From Extensimonas vulgaris (lineage in GTDB: Bacteria; Pseudomonadota; Gammaproteobacteria; Burkholderiales; Burkholderiaceae_C): a DNA stretch of 64,000 bases. Positions 50,711-60,046 of the stretch are shown here, in pieces; the first letter of the stretch is position 1; each line of letters opens with the position of its first letter. The translations under genes were made by a program, and so were the position numbers. Location of the stretch: the NCBI RefSeq assembly GCF_003337425.1, contig NZ_QPJU01000001.1:248001-312000 (forward strand), in the 5' to 3' direction. The notes beneath the pieces are model-generated. The model was not told where the DNA came from. It did not search any database and was given only the letters and a program-made list of their open reading frames with translations.

Positions 50711-52677
50711 GCGCCCCCTCTTCCGTGATCCCCACGCTGCCGCAAACCCTGCTCGCGCACGCGCAAAACCACCCGCAGCGCCTGGCGCAGCGCGTCAAGC
50801 GCAAGGGCATCTGGCGCACCTACACCTGGAGCAACGTATTCGAGCGCGTGCGCAACATCGCCCTGGGCGCGGCGGCGCAAGGCCTGCAGCGCGGCGAAAC
50901 CGTGGTCGTGATCGGTGAGAACGAACCCGAGCACTTCTGGGCGCTGTTCGCCGCGCAGTCCCTCGGCGCCAAGACCGTCTCGGTCTATCCCGACGCCACG
51001 CCCGACGAGCTCCACTACCTCTGCGAAGACTCCGAGGCGCGCTTCATCTTCGCGCAAGACCAGGAGCAGGTGGACAAGGCGCTCGCGGTGCTCGACCGGC
51101 TGCCCGACATCCGCGGCATCGCCTACTGGGACGACGCGGGCATGTGGTCGTACCGGCACCCGCTGCTGCTGTCGCTGGACACCTTGAGCGCCGAGGGCGC
51201 ACGCCAGCACGAGCGCCAGCCGCAACGCTTCGCGCGTGAAGTCGCCGACGGCCGGGCCGACGACCTGGCGCTGCTGACCTACACCTCGGGCACCACGAGC
51301 AAGCCCAAGGGCGTGATGATCAGCCACCGCTGGCTCATAGACAACGCTCTGCGCATGAAGAGCGCGCTGCCGCTGCAAGAGGGCATGGAATACCTCTCGT
51401 ACACGCCGCTGGCCTGGGTCACCGAGCAGTTGCTGGGCGTGACGCTGGGCCTGATCACGCCCCTGGTGGTGAACTTCCCGGAGGCGCCCGACCAGGTCTT
51501 GCCCAACCTGCGCGAGCTCGCGCCGCACATCGTGCTGTTTGGCCCGCGCCAGTGGGAAAACATCGCCGCGACCATCGAGGCGCGCATGCTCGACGCGAGC
51601 TGGCTCGCGCGCCGCACCTACCGCTGGGGTCTGCGCATCGGCCACGACGTGCATGTGGCGCGGCTCGAAGGGCGCGCCGCGCCGCTCGCCTCGCGCCTGC
51701 TGCTGCCGCTGGCCGAGGCGCTGGTGCTGCACCCGCTGCGCGACCAGTTCGGGCTCATCCACGCCAAAGTCGCGGTCTCGGGCGGCACGGCCATGGCGCC
51801 CGACGTGTTCCGTCTGTTCCACGCCATGGGCGTGGGCCTGCGCAACGTCTATGGCTGCTCGGAGTTCGGCCTGATCGCGGGCCACCGCGGCGAACGCTAC
51901 GACCTCGAGACCGTGGGCCCGCTGCTCGACGTCGATCCGGCTTTTGGCGAGCCGCTGCAGACGCGCATCGCCGACAACGGCGAGCTGCAGTTGCGCGGCG
52001 GCACGGGGTTTTTGGGCTACTGGCACAAGCCCGACAAGACCGCGGCAATGGTTCGCGACGGCTGGTTCCTCACGGGGGATGCGGTGCGCCAGACCGAGCG
52101 CGGCGAGCTCGTCTATCTCGACCGTGTCGAGCACCTCGTCAAGCTCGCGAGCGGCCACCTGTACCCGCCACAGTTCATCGAAACACGTCTGCGCTTTTCG
52201 CCCTACATCAAGGACGTGATGGTGCTCGGTGACGCCACGCGCCCCTGGGTCGGCGCGCTGATCAACATCGACATGGCCGTCGTAGGCCGCTGGGCCGAGG
52301 AGCGGCGCATCGCGTTCTCGACCTTCACCGACCTGTCGCAGCGCCCCGAGGTGCGCGAACTCGTGCGCGAGGAGATCCGCCGCATCAACCAGTTCCTGCC
52401 CGAGGGCTCGCGCGTGGTGCGCTTTGCCAACTTTCCCAAGGAGCTCGACCCCGACGAAGGCGAACTCACGCGCACGCGCAAGCTGCGCCGTGAATTCCTC
52501 GCGCAGCGCTACCAAGCACTCATCGAGGGCTTGTATGCAGGAGCCGCAGAGATCCCCTGCGAGATCGCCGTGACCTATCAAGACGGCCGCCAAGGCGTGC
52601 TGCGCGCCACCGTCGTCGCCACCGACATCGAACCCCAGACCGCAGGGGGACGCAACGCCCGGAGTGCCCAAGCATGA
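50707..52677 (+). CDS. long-chain-type acyl-CoA ligase embedded in the ABC transporter operon
   Basis: A 656-residue AMP-forming ligase of the long-chain fatty acyl-CoA synthetase class, larger than the ~540-590-residue ligases of the island. P-loop YTSGTTSKPKG, A5 YGCSEFGL, and a C-terminal subdomain with LDRVEHLVKLASGH. It overlaps livG-like by four bases and livH-like by four, so it is translated as part of the transporter. This suggests import coupled to CoA activation (vectorial acylation) of a carboxylate that is not an amino acid. The exact substrate is unknown. Confidence 0.9.
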   Translation: MSAPSSVIPTLPQTLLAHAQNHPQRLAQRVKRKGIWRTYTWSNVFERVRNIALGAAAQGLQRGETVVVIGENEPEHFWALFAAQSLGAKTVSVYPDATPDELHYLCEDSEARFIFAQDQEQVDKALAVLDRLPDIRGIAYWDDAGMWSYRHPLLLSLDTLSAEGARQHERQPQRFAREVADGRADDLALLTYTSGTTSKPKGVMISHRWLIDNALRMKSALPLQEGMEYLSYTPLAWVTEQLLGVTLGLITPLVVNFPEAPDQVLPNLRELAPHIVLFGPRQWENIAATIEARMLDASWLARRTYRWGLRIGHDVHVARLEGRAAPLASRLLLPLAEALVLHPLRDQFGLIHAKVAVSGGTAMAPDVFRLFHAMGVGLRNVYGCSEFGLIAGHRGERYDLETVGPLLDVDPAFGEPLQTRIADNGELQLRGGTGFLGYWHKPDKTAAMVRDGWFLTGDAVRQTERGELVYLDRVEHLVKLASGHLYPPQFIETRLRFSPYIKDVMVLGDATRPWVGALINIDMAVVGRWAEERRIAFSTFTDLSQRPEVRELVREEIRRINQFLPEGSRVVRFANFPKELDPDEGELTRTRKLRREFLAQRYQALIEGLYAGAAEIPCEIAVTYQDGRQGVLRATVVATDIEPQTAGGRNARSAQA

Positions 52678-53561
52678 TGACCGAATTCTTCAACTACACG
52701 CTCAATGGCGCCCTGCTCGGGCTGCTGTACGCGCTCGTGGCCATGGGCTTCGTCGTGATCTACCGCGCGAGCAAGGTCTTCAACATGGCCGTGGGCGAGA
52801 TGATCGTGCTCGGCGCCTTTTTGCTCTGGTGGGCGATCCAGTCGCGCGGCATGCATCCGGCACTGGGCATAGGCGTGGCGCTGCTGATCGCGGTCGTGGT
52901 CGGCTTGCTGATCGAGCGGCTGCTGTTTCGGCGCCTGATCGGCGAGTCGGTGTTCTCGATGATCATGGTCACCATCGGCCTCTTGATCCTGATGCGCGGT
53001 CTGGTGCTCGTGATCTGGGGCCCGCAGGAGCGGCAGTTCCCGGCGATCTTCCCGCTCGCGCCGCTGATCGTGTTCGACATGATCGTGCCGCGCTCACTCG
53101 CCGCGGGCGGCGTCATCGCGGTGCTCGCCGCGTTGGGGCTGCACTGGTTCTTCAACCACAGCCGCAGCGGCCTGGCCATGTCAGCGGTGGCCGAAGACCA
53201 CCAGATCGCCCTCTCCATGGGCATCAGCGTGCGCCGCTCGATCGCCTTTGCCTGGGCGCTGGGTGGCGTGCTCTCGGTCGTCACCGCCATGGTCTATCTG
53301 AGCGGCAAGTCGCTCACCTTCCTGTCCTCGGAAATCGGCTTTGCCGCGCTGCCCGTGGCGCTGCTCGCGGGCCTCGAGTCGATCGCCGGCCTGCTGCTCG
53401 CCGGCCTCATCGTCGGCATCGTGCAAGGGCTGACTTCCGCCTACATCGACCCACTGATCGGCGGCAACGCCGCTGCGGTGGTGCCCTACATCTTCATGCT
53501 GGTGGTGCTGGTGGTGCGTCCTACCGGCATGTTCGGCTGGAAACGCATCGAAAGAGTCTGA
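52674..53561 (+). CDS. Liv-type ABC transporter permease (LivH-like, system 2)
   Basis: A 295-residue inner-membrane permease with about eight hydrophobic helices and the LivH-like start LNGALLGLLYALVAMGFVVI and KVFNMAVGEMIVLGAF. The ATPase-docking loop is near MGISVRRSIAFAWALGG. It overlaps the ligase by four bases (ATGATGA region); a second ATG follows immediately. It pairs with the LivM-like gene four bases downstream. Confidence 0.91.
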   Translation: MMTEFFNYTLNGALLGLLYALVAMGFVVIYRASKVFNMAVGEMIVLGAFLLWWAIQSRGMHPALGIGVALLIAVVVGLLIERLLFRRLIGESVFSMIMVTIGLLILMRGLVLVIWGPQERQFPAIFPLAPLIVFDMIVPRSLAAGGVIAVLAALGLHWFFNHSRSGLAMSAVAEDHQIALSMGISVRRSIAFAWALGGVLSVVTAMVYLSGKSLTFLSSEIGFAALPVALLAGLESIAGLLLAGLIVGIVQGLTSAYIDPLIGGNAAAVVPYIFMLVVLVVRPTGMFGWKRIERV

Positions 53562-53565
53562 CACC

Positions 53566-54618
53566 ATGGATCCCTCCGGCATCTTCCCCACGAGCTACGC
53601 GCAAGACCGCGCCCTGATACGTACGCGCCCCCAATGGGTGGTGTTCTGGCTGTTCATCGTGCTGCTCTTTTTGTACCCCTGGCTGGCATCGGCACGCCTA
53701 TTGGCCGTGGCCAACCTCATCCTGGTGACCTCCATCGTCGTGATCGGCCTGCAGATCACCACGGGCTACGCAGGGCAGATCAACCTCGGCCAGGCAGCCT
53801 TCATGGGCGTGGGCGCCTACGCCGCGAGCGTGATCGCCACCAAGACGGCGCTGCCTTTTTGGCTCGCCGTGCCCATGGGCGGCCTCGTCGCCGGGTTTTC
53901 GGGCTGGCTGTTCGGCCTCACGGCGGCGCGCATCAAGGGTTTTTACCTGGCCCTGACGACCATCGCGGCGCAGTTCATCTTCCACTTCCTGGTGCTGAAC
54001 CTGCCCTCGGCCTGGCTCGGCGGCGTGACCGGCTTCAGTCTGCAGCCCGCGCGCCTGGGCAGCATCGTGTTCGACACCGACCGCTCGCTCTATTACCTGT
54101 TCCTTGTCGTCACCATGGTCATGGTGTTCGGTGCCTTCGGCATCCTGCGCAGCCGCCACGGCCGCGCCTTCGTGGCCGTGCGCGACGACGACGTGGCCGC
54201 GGGCATGATGGGCATAGACGTGGCCGGTGCCAAGTCGCGCGCCTTCGTGCTCGGTGCGTTCTATGCAGGCATAGGCGGCGCTCTGTGGGCCTACCAGGTG
54301 CGCTACGTCTCGGTCGATCAGTTCACGCTGTTTCACTCGATCTGGTTCATCGCAATGATGATCGTGGGCGGCCTGGGCTCCATCGTCGGCGCCGTGCTCG
54401 GCACGGTGCTGATCCGCGGCGTGCAGGAGACCATCACCAGCCTCGGCCCCGACCTGGTCGAGCGCATCCCCAGCCTCAGCAGCGACCTGGTTTTTGCCAG
54501 CATGAACGTCTTTCTGGGTTTGATCATCACGCTGTTTCTGCTGCTCGAACCCAAAGGCCTGATGCACCGCTGGAACATCCTCAAACTCAACTACCGGCTC
54601 TGGCCGTTCCATCACTGA
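53566..54618 (+). CDS. Liv-type ABC transporter permease (LivM-like, system 2)
   Basis: A 350-residue permease, the short form of LivM without the N-terminal extension seen in system 1. It carries QITTGYAGQINLGQAAFMGV and the ATPase-contact loop VRDDDVAAGMMGIDVAGAK. The short form is usual in HAAT systems for aromatic or aliphatic acids, ureas and amides, though it does not prove substrate. Confidence 0.91.
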   Translation: MDPSGIFPTSYAQDRALIRTRPQWVVFWLFIVLLFLYPWLASARLLAVANLILVTSIVVIGLQITTGYAGQINLGQAAFMGVGAYAASVIATKTALPFWLAVPMGGLVAGFSGWLFGLTAARIKGFYLALTTIAAQFIFHFLVLNLPSAWLGGVTGFSLQPARLGSIVFDTDRSLYYLFLVVTMVMVFGAFGILRSRHGRAFVAVRDDDVAAGMMGIDVAGAKSRAFVLGAFYAGIGGALWAYQVRYVSVDQFTLFHSIWFIAMMIVGGLGSIVGAVLGTVLIRGVQETITSLGPDLVERIPSLSSDLVFASMNVFLGLIITLFLLLEPKGLMHRWNILKLNYRLWPFHH

Positions 54619-54677
54619 CTTCCTGCAACCCCCCTTTTCCCATTTTTTCGTCCCTCAGCAACTACCTGGAGACTTTC

Positions 54678-55910
54678 ATGCAACGCAACACCTTTCTCAA
54701 ACTCTCGGCCGCGCTGGCTGCAGGTCTGGCCCTGAGCGCCCCGGCGCTGGCCCAGACCAAGACCATCAACATCGCTGGCCTCGCCGACTTCGCCGGGCCC
54801 TACGCCAACGTCATGCCCGAGATGGCCGGCGCGCGTGCCGCCGTGTTCGAGTGGTGGAACAAAGAGGTCGGCAGCAAGCTCAATGCGCAGATCGCCGTCA
54901 AGACCTACGACACGCGCTACGACGTCGCGCAGACCTCCAGCCTGTGGCCCGGCATCAAGGCAGAGCTCAAACCCGTGGTCGTCCTCGGCCTGGGCGGCAG
55001 CGACGCCGCAGCACTGCAACAGCGCCTGCCCGAAGACAAAATCCCCATGCTGCTGGCCACCGCCACCTACGGCTTCGGCTGGAAGCCCAACCAGTGGGCC
55101 TTGAACCTGCGCCCCACCTACGCGCACGAGGCTGGCGCGTTCATCGAGTGGTATCGCGCCACCAAACTCGAAGGCAAGCGCCCGGTCAAGGTGGGCATCA
55201 TCACGTCGGAAGCGACGCCGGCCTATGCGGACCAAGCCAAGGGCCTGCAAAGCTACGCCAAAGCGCACCCGGACAAAGCCACGTTCGTCGAAGCCATCTG
55301 GACCGAGGTGCAGCCCACCGACATCACGCTGCCCGTGCGCCGGCTGGCCAATGCCGGCACCGACGTGATCGTGATCCAGACCAACACCGCGCAGGCCGTA
55401 GCCACCAAGCGTGCGCTGCAGGCGCTGGGCAAAAACATTCCCATCGTGCTGTCGCTGCACAATGGCCTCGCAGCCTCGTCCAAAGCGCTGGGCAGCCCGA
55501 ACGGCTTTGCGGGTGACTATGAAGCCGGCGCCATCGCCGACGCGAGCGACAGCGACACGCCGGCGCGCAGGTTCTACCGCATGCTGCAAGAAAAATACGG
55601 CCTCAAATCGGGCTGGAACGCGATGACCATCATGGGCCTGGCGCAAAGCATGGCTGCCGCACGCGCCATCGAGCACACGATCAAGAGCCAGGGCGCCGAC
55701 AAGGTCACGGGCCAGACGGTGTACGACACCCTCATGAAGACCAAGTTCACCAGTGCCGAGCTCATGGGCATCATGGCGGGCATGGACTTCAGCCCCGAAA
55801 ACCCCTTCCCCACGGCCAGCTCCAAGCTCAACATCGTGACCATGAAGGAAGACGGCAAAGTCGTGCGGGCCGCCGGCGACATCCCCATGCCCACGGTGCC
55901 CAAGTGGTGA
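54678..55910 (+). CDS. ABC transporter substrate-binding protein (Liv family, system 2)
   Basis: A 410-residue periplasmic binding protein with a signal peptide: MQRNTFLKLS, a hydrophobic core, and likely cleavage after APALA at about residue 25. It is longer than the LIV-binding protein of system 1 (365) and shares little sequence with it; it opens TINIAGLADFAGPYANVMPE and has an extended linker of GFGWKPNQWALNLRP type. CTGGAGAC precedes the ATG. Given the ligase and racemase around it, the ligand is probably an organic acid. Confidence 0.9.
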   Translation: MQRNTFLKLSAALAAGLALSAPALAQTKTINIAGLADFAGPYANVMPEMAGARAAVFEWWNKEVGSKLNAQIAVKTYDTRYDVAQTSSLWPGIKAELKPVVVLGLGGSDAAALQQRLPEDKIPMLLATATYGFGWKPNQWALNLRPTYAHEAGAFIEWYRATKLEGKRPVKVGIITSEATPAYADQAKGLQSYAKAHPDKATFVEAIWTEVQPTDITLPVRRLANAGTDVIVIQTNTAQAVATKRALQALGKNIPIVLSLHNGLAASSKALGSPNGFAGDYEAGAIADASDSDTPARRFYRMLQEKYGLKSGWNAMTIMGLAQSMAAARAIEHTIKSQGADKVTGQTVYDTLMKTKFTSAELMGIMAGMDFSPENPFPTASSKLNIVTMKEDGKVVRAAGDIPMPTVPKW

Positions 55911-56746
55911 CAGCGCAAGCGCAGACCCAAGCCGGGGTGGCGACCCCGGCCGCATTGCTCGCGCTCTCCAACGTCGAGGTGCTTTATTCAGAGGTCATCC
56001 TCGCGCTCAAGGGCGTATCGCTGCAGATTCCCGCGGGCGGCTGCGTCGCGCTGCTGGGCGCCAACGGCGCGGGCAAGAGCACCACGCTCAAGGCCATCTC
56101 GGGCGTGATCGACTCGGAGGACGGGCGCGTTTCGGGCGGCAGCATCACTTTTGCCGGCCAACCCATTCACGGGCTGGACCCGGCGACCGTGGTGCGCAGC
56201 GGGCTCGTGCACGTGATGGAGGGCCGGCGCGTGCTGCAACACATGACAGTGGAGCAAAACCTCATCATCGGTGGGCACATGTTCCCGTCCGCACGCGCGA
56301 TGCGCGCGGCGCTGGAACGTGTCTATGAGGCCATCCCGCGCCTGGCCGACCTGCGCAAACGCACCTCGGGCTACCTCTCGGGCGGCGAGCAGCAAATGCT
56401 CGTGATCGGCCGCGCCATCATGGCCCAGCCCAAGCTCATGCTGATCGACGAGCCCTCGCTGGGCCTCGCGCCGCGCATGACCGACGAGGTCTTCGCCGTG
56501 CTGCGCAAGCTGCGCGCGCAAGGGCTTGCGCTGCTGATCGTCGAGCAGAATACGCGCGTGGCGCTCGAGATCGCCGACTACGGCTACGTCATGGAAAGCG
56601 GGCGCATCGTGCTCGAAGGGCAGGCGCAGGAGCTGCGCGACAATGAGGACGTGCGCGAGTTCTACCTCGGCCTGGACCGCGAAGGCGCCCGCAAGAGCTT
56701 CCGCGACATCAAACACTACAAACGCCGCAAGCGCTGGCTCGGCTGA
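55907..56746 (+). CDS. Liv-type ABC transporter ATP-binding protein (LivF-like, system 2)
   Basis: A 279-residue ABC ATPase: Walker A GANGAGKST, signature LSGGEQQMLVIGRAI, Walker B LMLIDEPSLGLAP. The C-terminal tail of about 40 residues (YLGLDREGARKSFRDIKHYK) is longer than in LivF of system 1. The start is GTG; 55907 gives a four-base GTGA overlap with the binding-protein gene, and a GTG one codon earlier is equally possible. Confidence 0.9.
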   Translation: MTAQAQTQAGVATPAALLALSNVEVLYSEVILALKGVSLQIPAGGCVALLGANGAGKSTTLKAISGVIDSEDGRVSGGSITFAGQPIHGLDPATVVRSGLVHVMEGRRVLQHMTVEQNLIIGGHMFPSARAMRAALERVYEAIPRLADLRKRTSGYLSGGEQQMLVIGRAIMAQPKLMLIDEPSLGLAPRMTDEVFAVLRKLRAQGLALLIVEQNTRVALEIADYGYVMESGRIVLEGQAQELRDNEDVREFYLGLDREGARKSFRDIKHYKRRKRWLG

Positions 56747-56776
56747 AACAGCAACATCGAACCCAAGGAGATCTTC

Positions 56777-57886
56777 ATGAGTGGCCCCCTCAAAGGCTTG
56801 AAAATCATCGAATTCGGCGGCATCGGCCCCGGCCCCTTTTGCGCCATGCTGCTGTCGGACATGGGCGCGGACGTGATCCGGCTCGACCGCAAGGCCGACA
56901 AAGGCAAGGATCGCGGCCCGGCGGCCTTTCTTGCGAGCGGCCGCCGCGGCGTGTTGCACCGCGGCCGGCGTTCGGTCGCGGTCGATCTCAAAGACCCGCA
57001 AGACAAAGAAAAGGTGCTGCAGCTGATCGACGGCGCCGACGCCATCATCGAGGGCTATCGCCCCGGCGTGATGGAGCGCCTGGGCCTGGGGCCGGACGTG
57101 CTGCTCGCACGCCATCCGCGCCTGGTCTATGGCCGCATGACGGGCTGGGGGCAGGACGGCCCCATGGCGCAGGCCGCGGGGCACGACATCAACTACATCG
57201 CACTCTCGGGCGCGCTCAGCACCATTGGCCGCGCGCAAGGCGGCCCGGTGGCGCCGCCCGCGATGATCGGCGACCTCGGCGGCGGCGGCATGATGCTGGC
57301 CTTCGGCATCGTCTGCGCCTTGCTCGAAGCGCGCAACTCGGGCAAGGGTCAGGTGGTCGATGCCGCCATCGTGGACGGCGCGGCGCTGCTGACTTCCATC
57401 GTCTGCGACCTCAAGGCGCTGGGCTTGTGGCAAAACAAGCTGCAGTCCAACCTGCTCGACGGCGGCGCGCATTTTTACGACACCTACGAGTGCGCCGACG
57501 GCCAGTGGATCTCGATCGGCTCGCTCGAGCCGCAGTTCTACACCCTGCTGCTCGAAAAGCTCGGCATCACCGACCCCGACTTCGCACTCTCGCGCCAGCG
57601 CGACCCTGCCGCCTGGCCCGAGCTCAAGCGCAAGATCGCCGACATCTTCCGCAGCCAACCGAGTAGCCACTGGCGCGATCTGCTCGAAGGCACGGACGTG
57701 TGCTTTGCGCCCGTGCTCACGATCGAAGAAGCCGCGCAGCACCCGCACAACCGCGCGCGCGGCACCTTCTTCGAACGCGAAGGCATCCTGCAGCCTGCGC
57801 CCGCACCGCGCTTCAGCCGCACGGTGCCCGAGCAACCCGGGCCCGCGCCTTACATCGGCGAGCACGATGACGAAATATTGCAGTAA
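56777..57886 (+). CDS. alpha-methylacyl-CoA racemase (CaiB/BaiF CoA-transferase family)
   Basis: A 369-residue family III CoA-transferase-fold protein with AMACR features. H136 in AAGHDINYIALSGAL and D166 in MIGDLGGGGMM align with the catalytic His/Asp pair of mycobacterial MCR. It epimerises 2-methylacyl-CoA so that the (S)-specific acyl-CoA dehydrogenases can use it. It follows the transporter operon by 30 bases with AAGGAGAT before its ATG. Its presence strongly suggests that an alpha-methyl-branched acid is taken up and activated here. A strong terminator follows. Confidence 0.9.
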   Translation: MSGPLKGLKIIEFGGIGPGPFCAMLLSDMGADVIRLDRKADKGKDRGPAAFLASGRRGVLHRGRRSVAVDLKDPQDKEKVLQLIDGADAIIEGYRPGVMERLGLGPDVLLARHPRLVYGRMTGWGQDGPMAQAAGHDINYIALSGALSTIGRAQGGPVAPPAMIGDLGGGGMMLAFGIVCALLEARNSGKGQVVDAAIVDGAALLTSIVCDLKALGLWQNKLQSNLLDGGAHFYDTYECADGQWISIGSLEPQFYTLLLEKLGITDPDFALSRQRDPAAWPELKRKIADIFRSQPSSHWRDLLEGTDVCFAPVLTIEEAAQHPHNRARGTFFEREGILQPAPAPRFSRTVPEQPGPAPYIGEHDDEILQ

Positions 57887-57907
57887 GTACGCACACTTCG
57901 CACTACG

Positions 57908-57934
57908 AAAGCCGCAGCAAGCTGCGGCTTTTTT
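57908..57934 (+). terminator. intrinsic terminator after the racemase gene
   Basis: AAAGCCGCAG / CTGCGGCTTTTTT forms a strong stem around CAAG, followed by a T run, 21 bases after the stop. It closes the acyl-CoA island on the right and separates it from parE. Confidence 0.9.
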
Positions 57935-57989
57935 GTGCGCCATTGGGTGCAAAAACTGGTCATTCATACAGCCTTTTGCCCCGCCGCAC

Positions 57990-57995
57990 TACAAT
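57990..57995 (+). promoter_or_regulatory. -10-like TACAAT just before the parE start codon
   Basis: TACAAT lies eight bases before the ATG at 58004. It is one base from consensus TATAAT and no Shine-Dalgarno follows. It would give a leaderless or nearly leaderless parE mRNA. No clear -35 is visible at 16-18 bases. Confidence 0.45.
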
Positions 57996-58003
57996 CCGCG
58001 GCC

Positions 58004-59995
58004 ATGGCAAGCAAAGCTTCAACCGTTACCACCAGCGCGTATGCCGAGAGCTCTATCCGCGTGCTCAAGGGGCTCGAGCCCGTCAAGCAACGCCCGGGCA
58101 TGTACACGCGCACCGACACCCCGCTGCACATCGTGCAGGAGGTGCTGGACAACGCCGCCGACGAGGCGCTCGCGGGCTTTGGCAAGCGCATCAAGCTCAC
58201 GCTGCACGCCGACGGCTCGGTGAGCATCGAGGACGACGGGCGCGGCATCCCCTACGGCCTACACCCTGAAGAAAACGCCCCCGTGATCGAACTCGTGTTC
58301 ACGCGCCTGCACGCGGGCGGCAAGTTCGACAAGGGCCAGGGCGGCGCGTACAGCTTTTCGGGCGGCTTGCACGGCGTGGGCGTGAGCGTAACCAACGCGC
58401 TCGCACGCCGGCTCGAAGTGACGAGCTACCGCGACGGACAGGTCGCGCGCATCGTGTTTGCCGGCGGCGACGTGCTCGAGCCGCTCAGCGTGCGCCCGAA
58501 CCAGGGCAGCGCCGAGGGCGACCGCAAGCAAGGCACCACGGTGCGCGTGTGGCCCGACGGCCGCTACTTCGAGTCCGACGCGCTGCCGCTGGGCGAGCTG
58601 GTACACCTGCTGCGCAGCAAGGCCGTGCTCATGCCCGGCGTCACGGTGCAGCTCATCGACGAAAAGAAAAAAGACAGCCAGACCTGGCAATACAAGGGCG
58701 GTCTGCTCGACTATTTGCAGCAAAGCCTGAGCGCCGAGCCCGTAATCCCGGTGTTCGAGGGCGCGGGCTTCGCCGACGCCGGCCACGACAGCTTTGCCGA
58801 GGGCGAAGGCGCGGCCTGGGCCGTGGCCTTTACCGAAGAAGGCGCGCCGGTGCGCGAGAGTTACGTCAACCTGATCCCCACGAGCGCCGGCGGCACGCAC
58901 GACAGCGGCCTGCGCGACGGGCTGTTCCAGGCCGTGAAGAGCTTCATCGAACTGCACGCGCTGCTGCCCAAAGGCGTCAAGCTCCTGCCCGAAGACGTGT
59001 TTGCACGCGCGAGCTACGTGCTCTCGGCCAAGGTGCTCGACCCGCAGTTCCAGGGCCAGATCAAGGAGCGCCTGAACTCGCGCGACGCCGTGCGCCTGGT
59101 TTCGAGCTTCGTGCGCCCGGCGCTGGAGCTGTGGCTCAACCAGCATGTCGAATACGGCAAAAAGCTCGCTGAACTCGCCATCAAGGCCGCGCAAAGCCGC
59201 CAGAAGGCCGGCCAGAAGGTCGAAAAGCGCAAGGGCTCGGGCGTGGCCGTGCTGCCGGGCAAGCTGACCGACTGCGAAAGCCGCGACCTGCGCTACAACG
59301 AGCTCTTTCTGGTCGAAGGCGACAGCGCCGGCGGCAGCGCCAAAATGGGGCGCGACAAGGAGTCGCAGGCCATCTTGCCGCTGCGCGGCAAGGTGCTCAA
59401 CACCTGGGAGGTCGAGCGCGACCGCCTGTTCGCCAACGCCGAAGTGCACGACATCGCCGTGGCCATAGGCGTGGATCCGCACGGCCCGCACGACAGCCCC
59501 GACCTGTCGGGCCTGCGCTACGGCAAGGTCTGCATCCTGAGCGACGCCGACGTCGATGGCTCGCACATCCAGGTGCTGCTGCTGACGCTGTTTTTCCGCC
59601 ACTTTCCCAAGCTCATCGAAGCCGGGCATGTGTACGTGGCGCGCCCGCCGCTGTACCGCGTCGATGTGCCCGCGCGCGGCAAAAAGCCCGCGAGCAAACA
59701 CTACGCGCTCGACGAAGGTGAGCTCGCCGCGATCCTCGACAAATGCGCCAAGGAAGGCGTGCCGCGCGAAAAATGCCAGATCAGCCGCTTCAAAGGGCTG
59801 GGCGAAATGAGCGCCGAACAACTGTGGGAAACCACCCTCAACCCCGACACGCGCCGCCTGCTGCCCGTACAGCTGGGCGACCTCGACTTCGCCACCACCG
59901 AAGCACGCATCACCCAACTCATGGGCAAGGGCGAAGCCGCCGCACGCCGCGAGCTGATGGAGCTGCGCGGCGATGCGGTGGAGGTGGATGTGTGA
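58004..59995 (+). CDS. parE: DNA topoisomerase IV subunit B ParE
   Basis: A 663-residue GHKL ATPase subunit of topoisomerase IV, which decatenates daughter chromosomes with ParC. The ATP site shows EVLDNAADEA, EDDGRGIP and GGLHGVGVSVTNAL; the Toprim domain shows LVEGDSAGGSA and DADVDGSH. ParE rather than GyrB is indicated by its length (no ~165-residue GyrB insertion) and by parC nearby. The start MASKAST follows a -10-like TACAAT; an in-frame ATG 23 codons upstream is unlikely. Confidence 0.95.
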   Translation: MASKASTVTTSAYAESSIRVLKGLEPVKQRPGMYTRTDTPLHIVQEVLDNAADEALAGFGKRIKLTLHADGSVSIEDDGRGIPYGLHPEENAPVIELVFTRLHAGGKFDKGQGGAYSFSGGLHGVGVSVTNALARRLEVTSYRDGQVARIVFAGGDVLEPLSVRPNQGSAEGDRKQGTTVRVWPDGRYFESDALPLGELVHLLRSKAVLMPGVTVQLIDEKKKDSQTWQYKGGLLDYLQQSLSAEPVIPVFEGAGFADAGHDSFAEGEGAAWAVAFTEEGAPVRESYVNLIPTSAGGTHDSGLRDGLFQAVKSFIELHALLPKGVKLLPEDVFARASYVLSAKVLDPQFQGQIKERLNSRDAVRLVSSFVRPALELWLNQHVEYGKKLAELAIKAAQSRQKAGQKVEKRKGSGVAVLPGKLTDCESRDLRYNELFLVEGDSAGGSAKMGRDKESQAILPLRGKVLNTWEVERDRLFANAEVHDIAVAIGVDPHGPHDSPDLSGLRYGKVCILSDADVDGSHIQVLLLTLFFRHFPKLIEAGHVYVARPPLYRVDVPARGKKPASKHYALDEGELAAILDKCAKEGVPREKCQISRFKGLGEMSAEQLWETTLNPDTRRLLPVQLGDLDFATTEARITQLMGKGEAAARRELMELRGDAVEVDV

Positions 59996-60046
59996 TCGCT
60001 GCCGCCGCATAATCGATGCCCCTTTGCCACCACCGGAGGCCATGCG

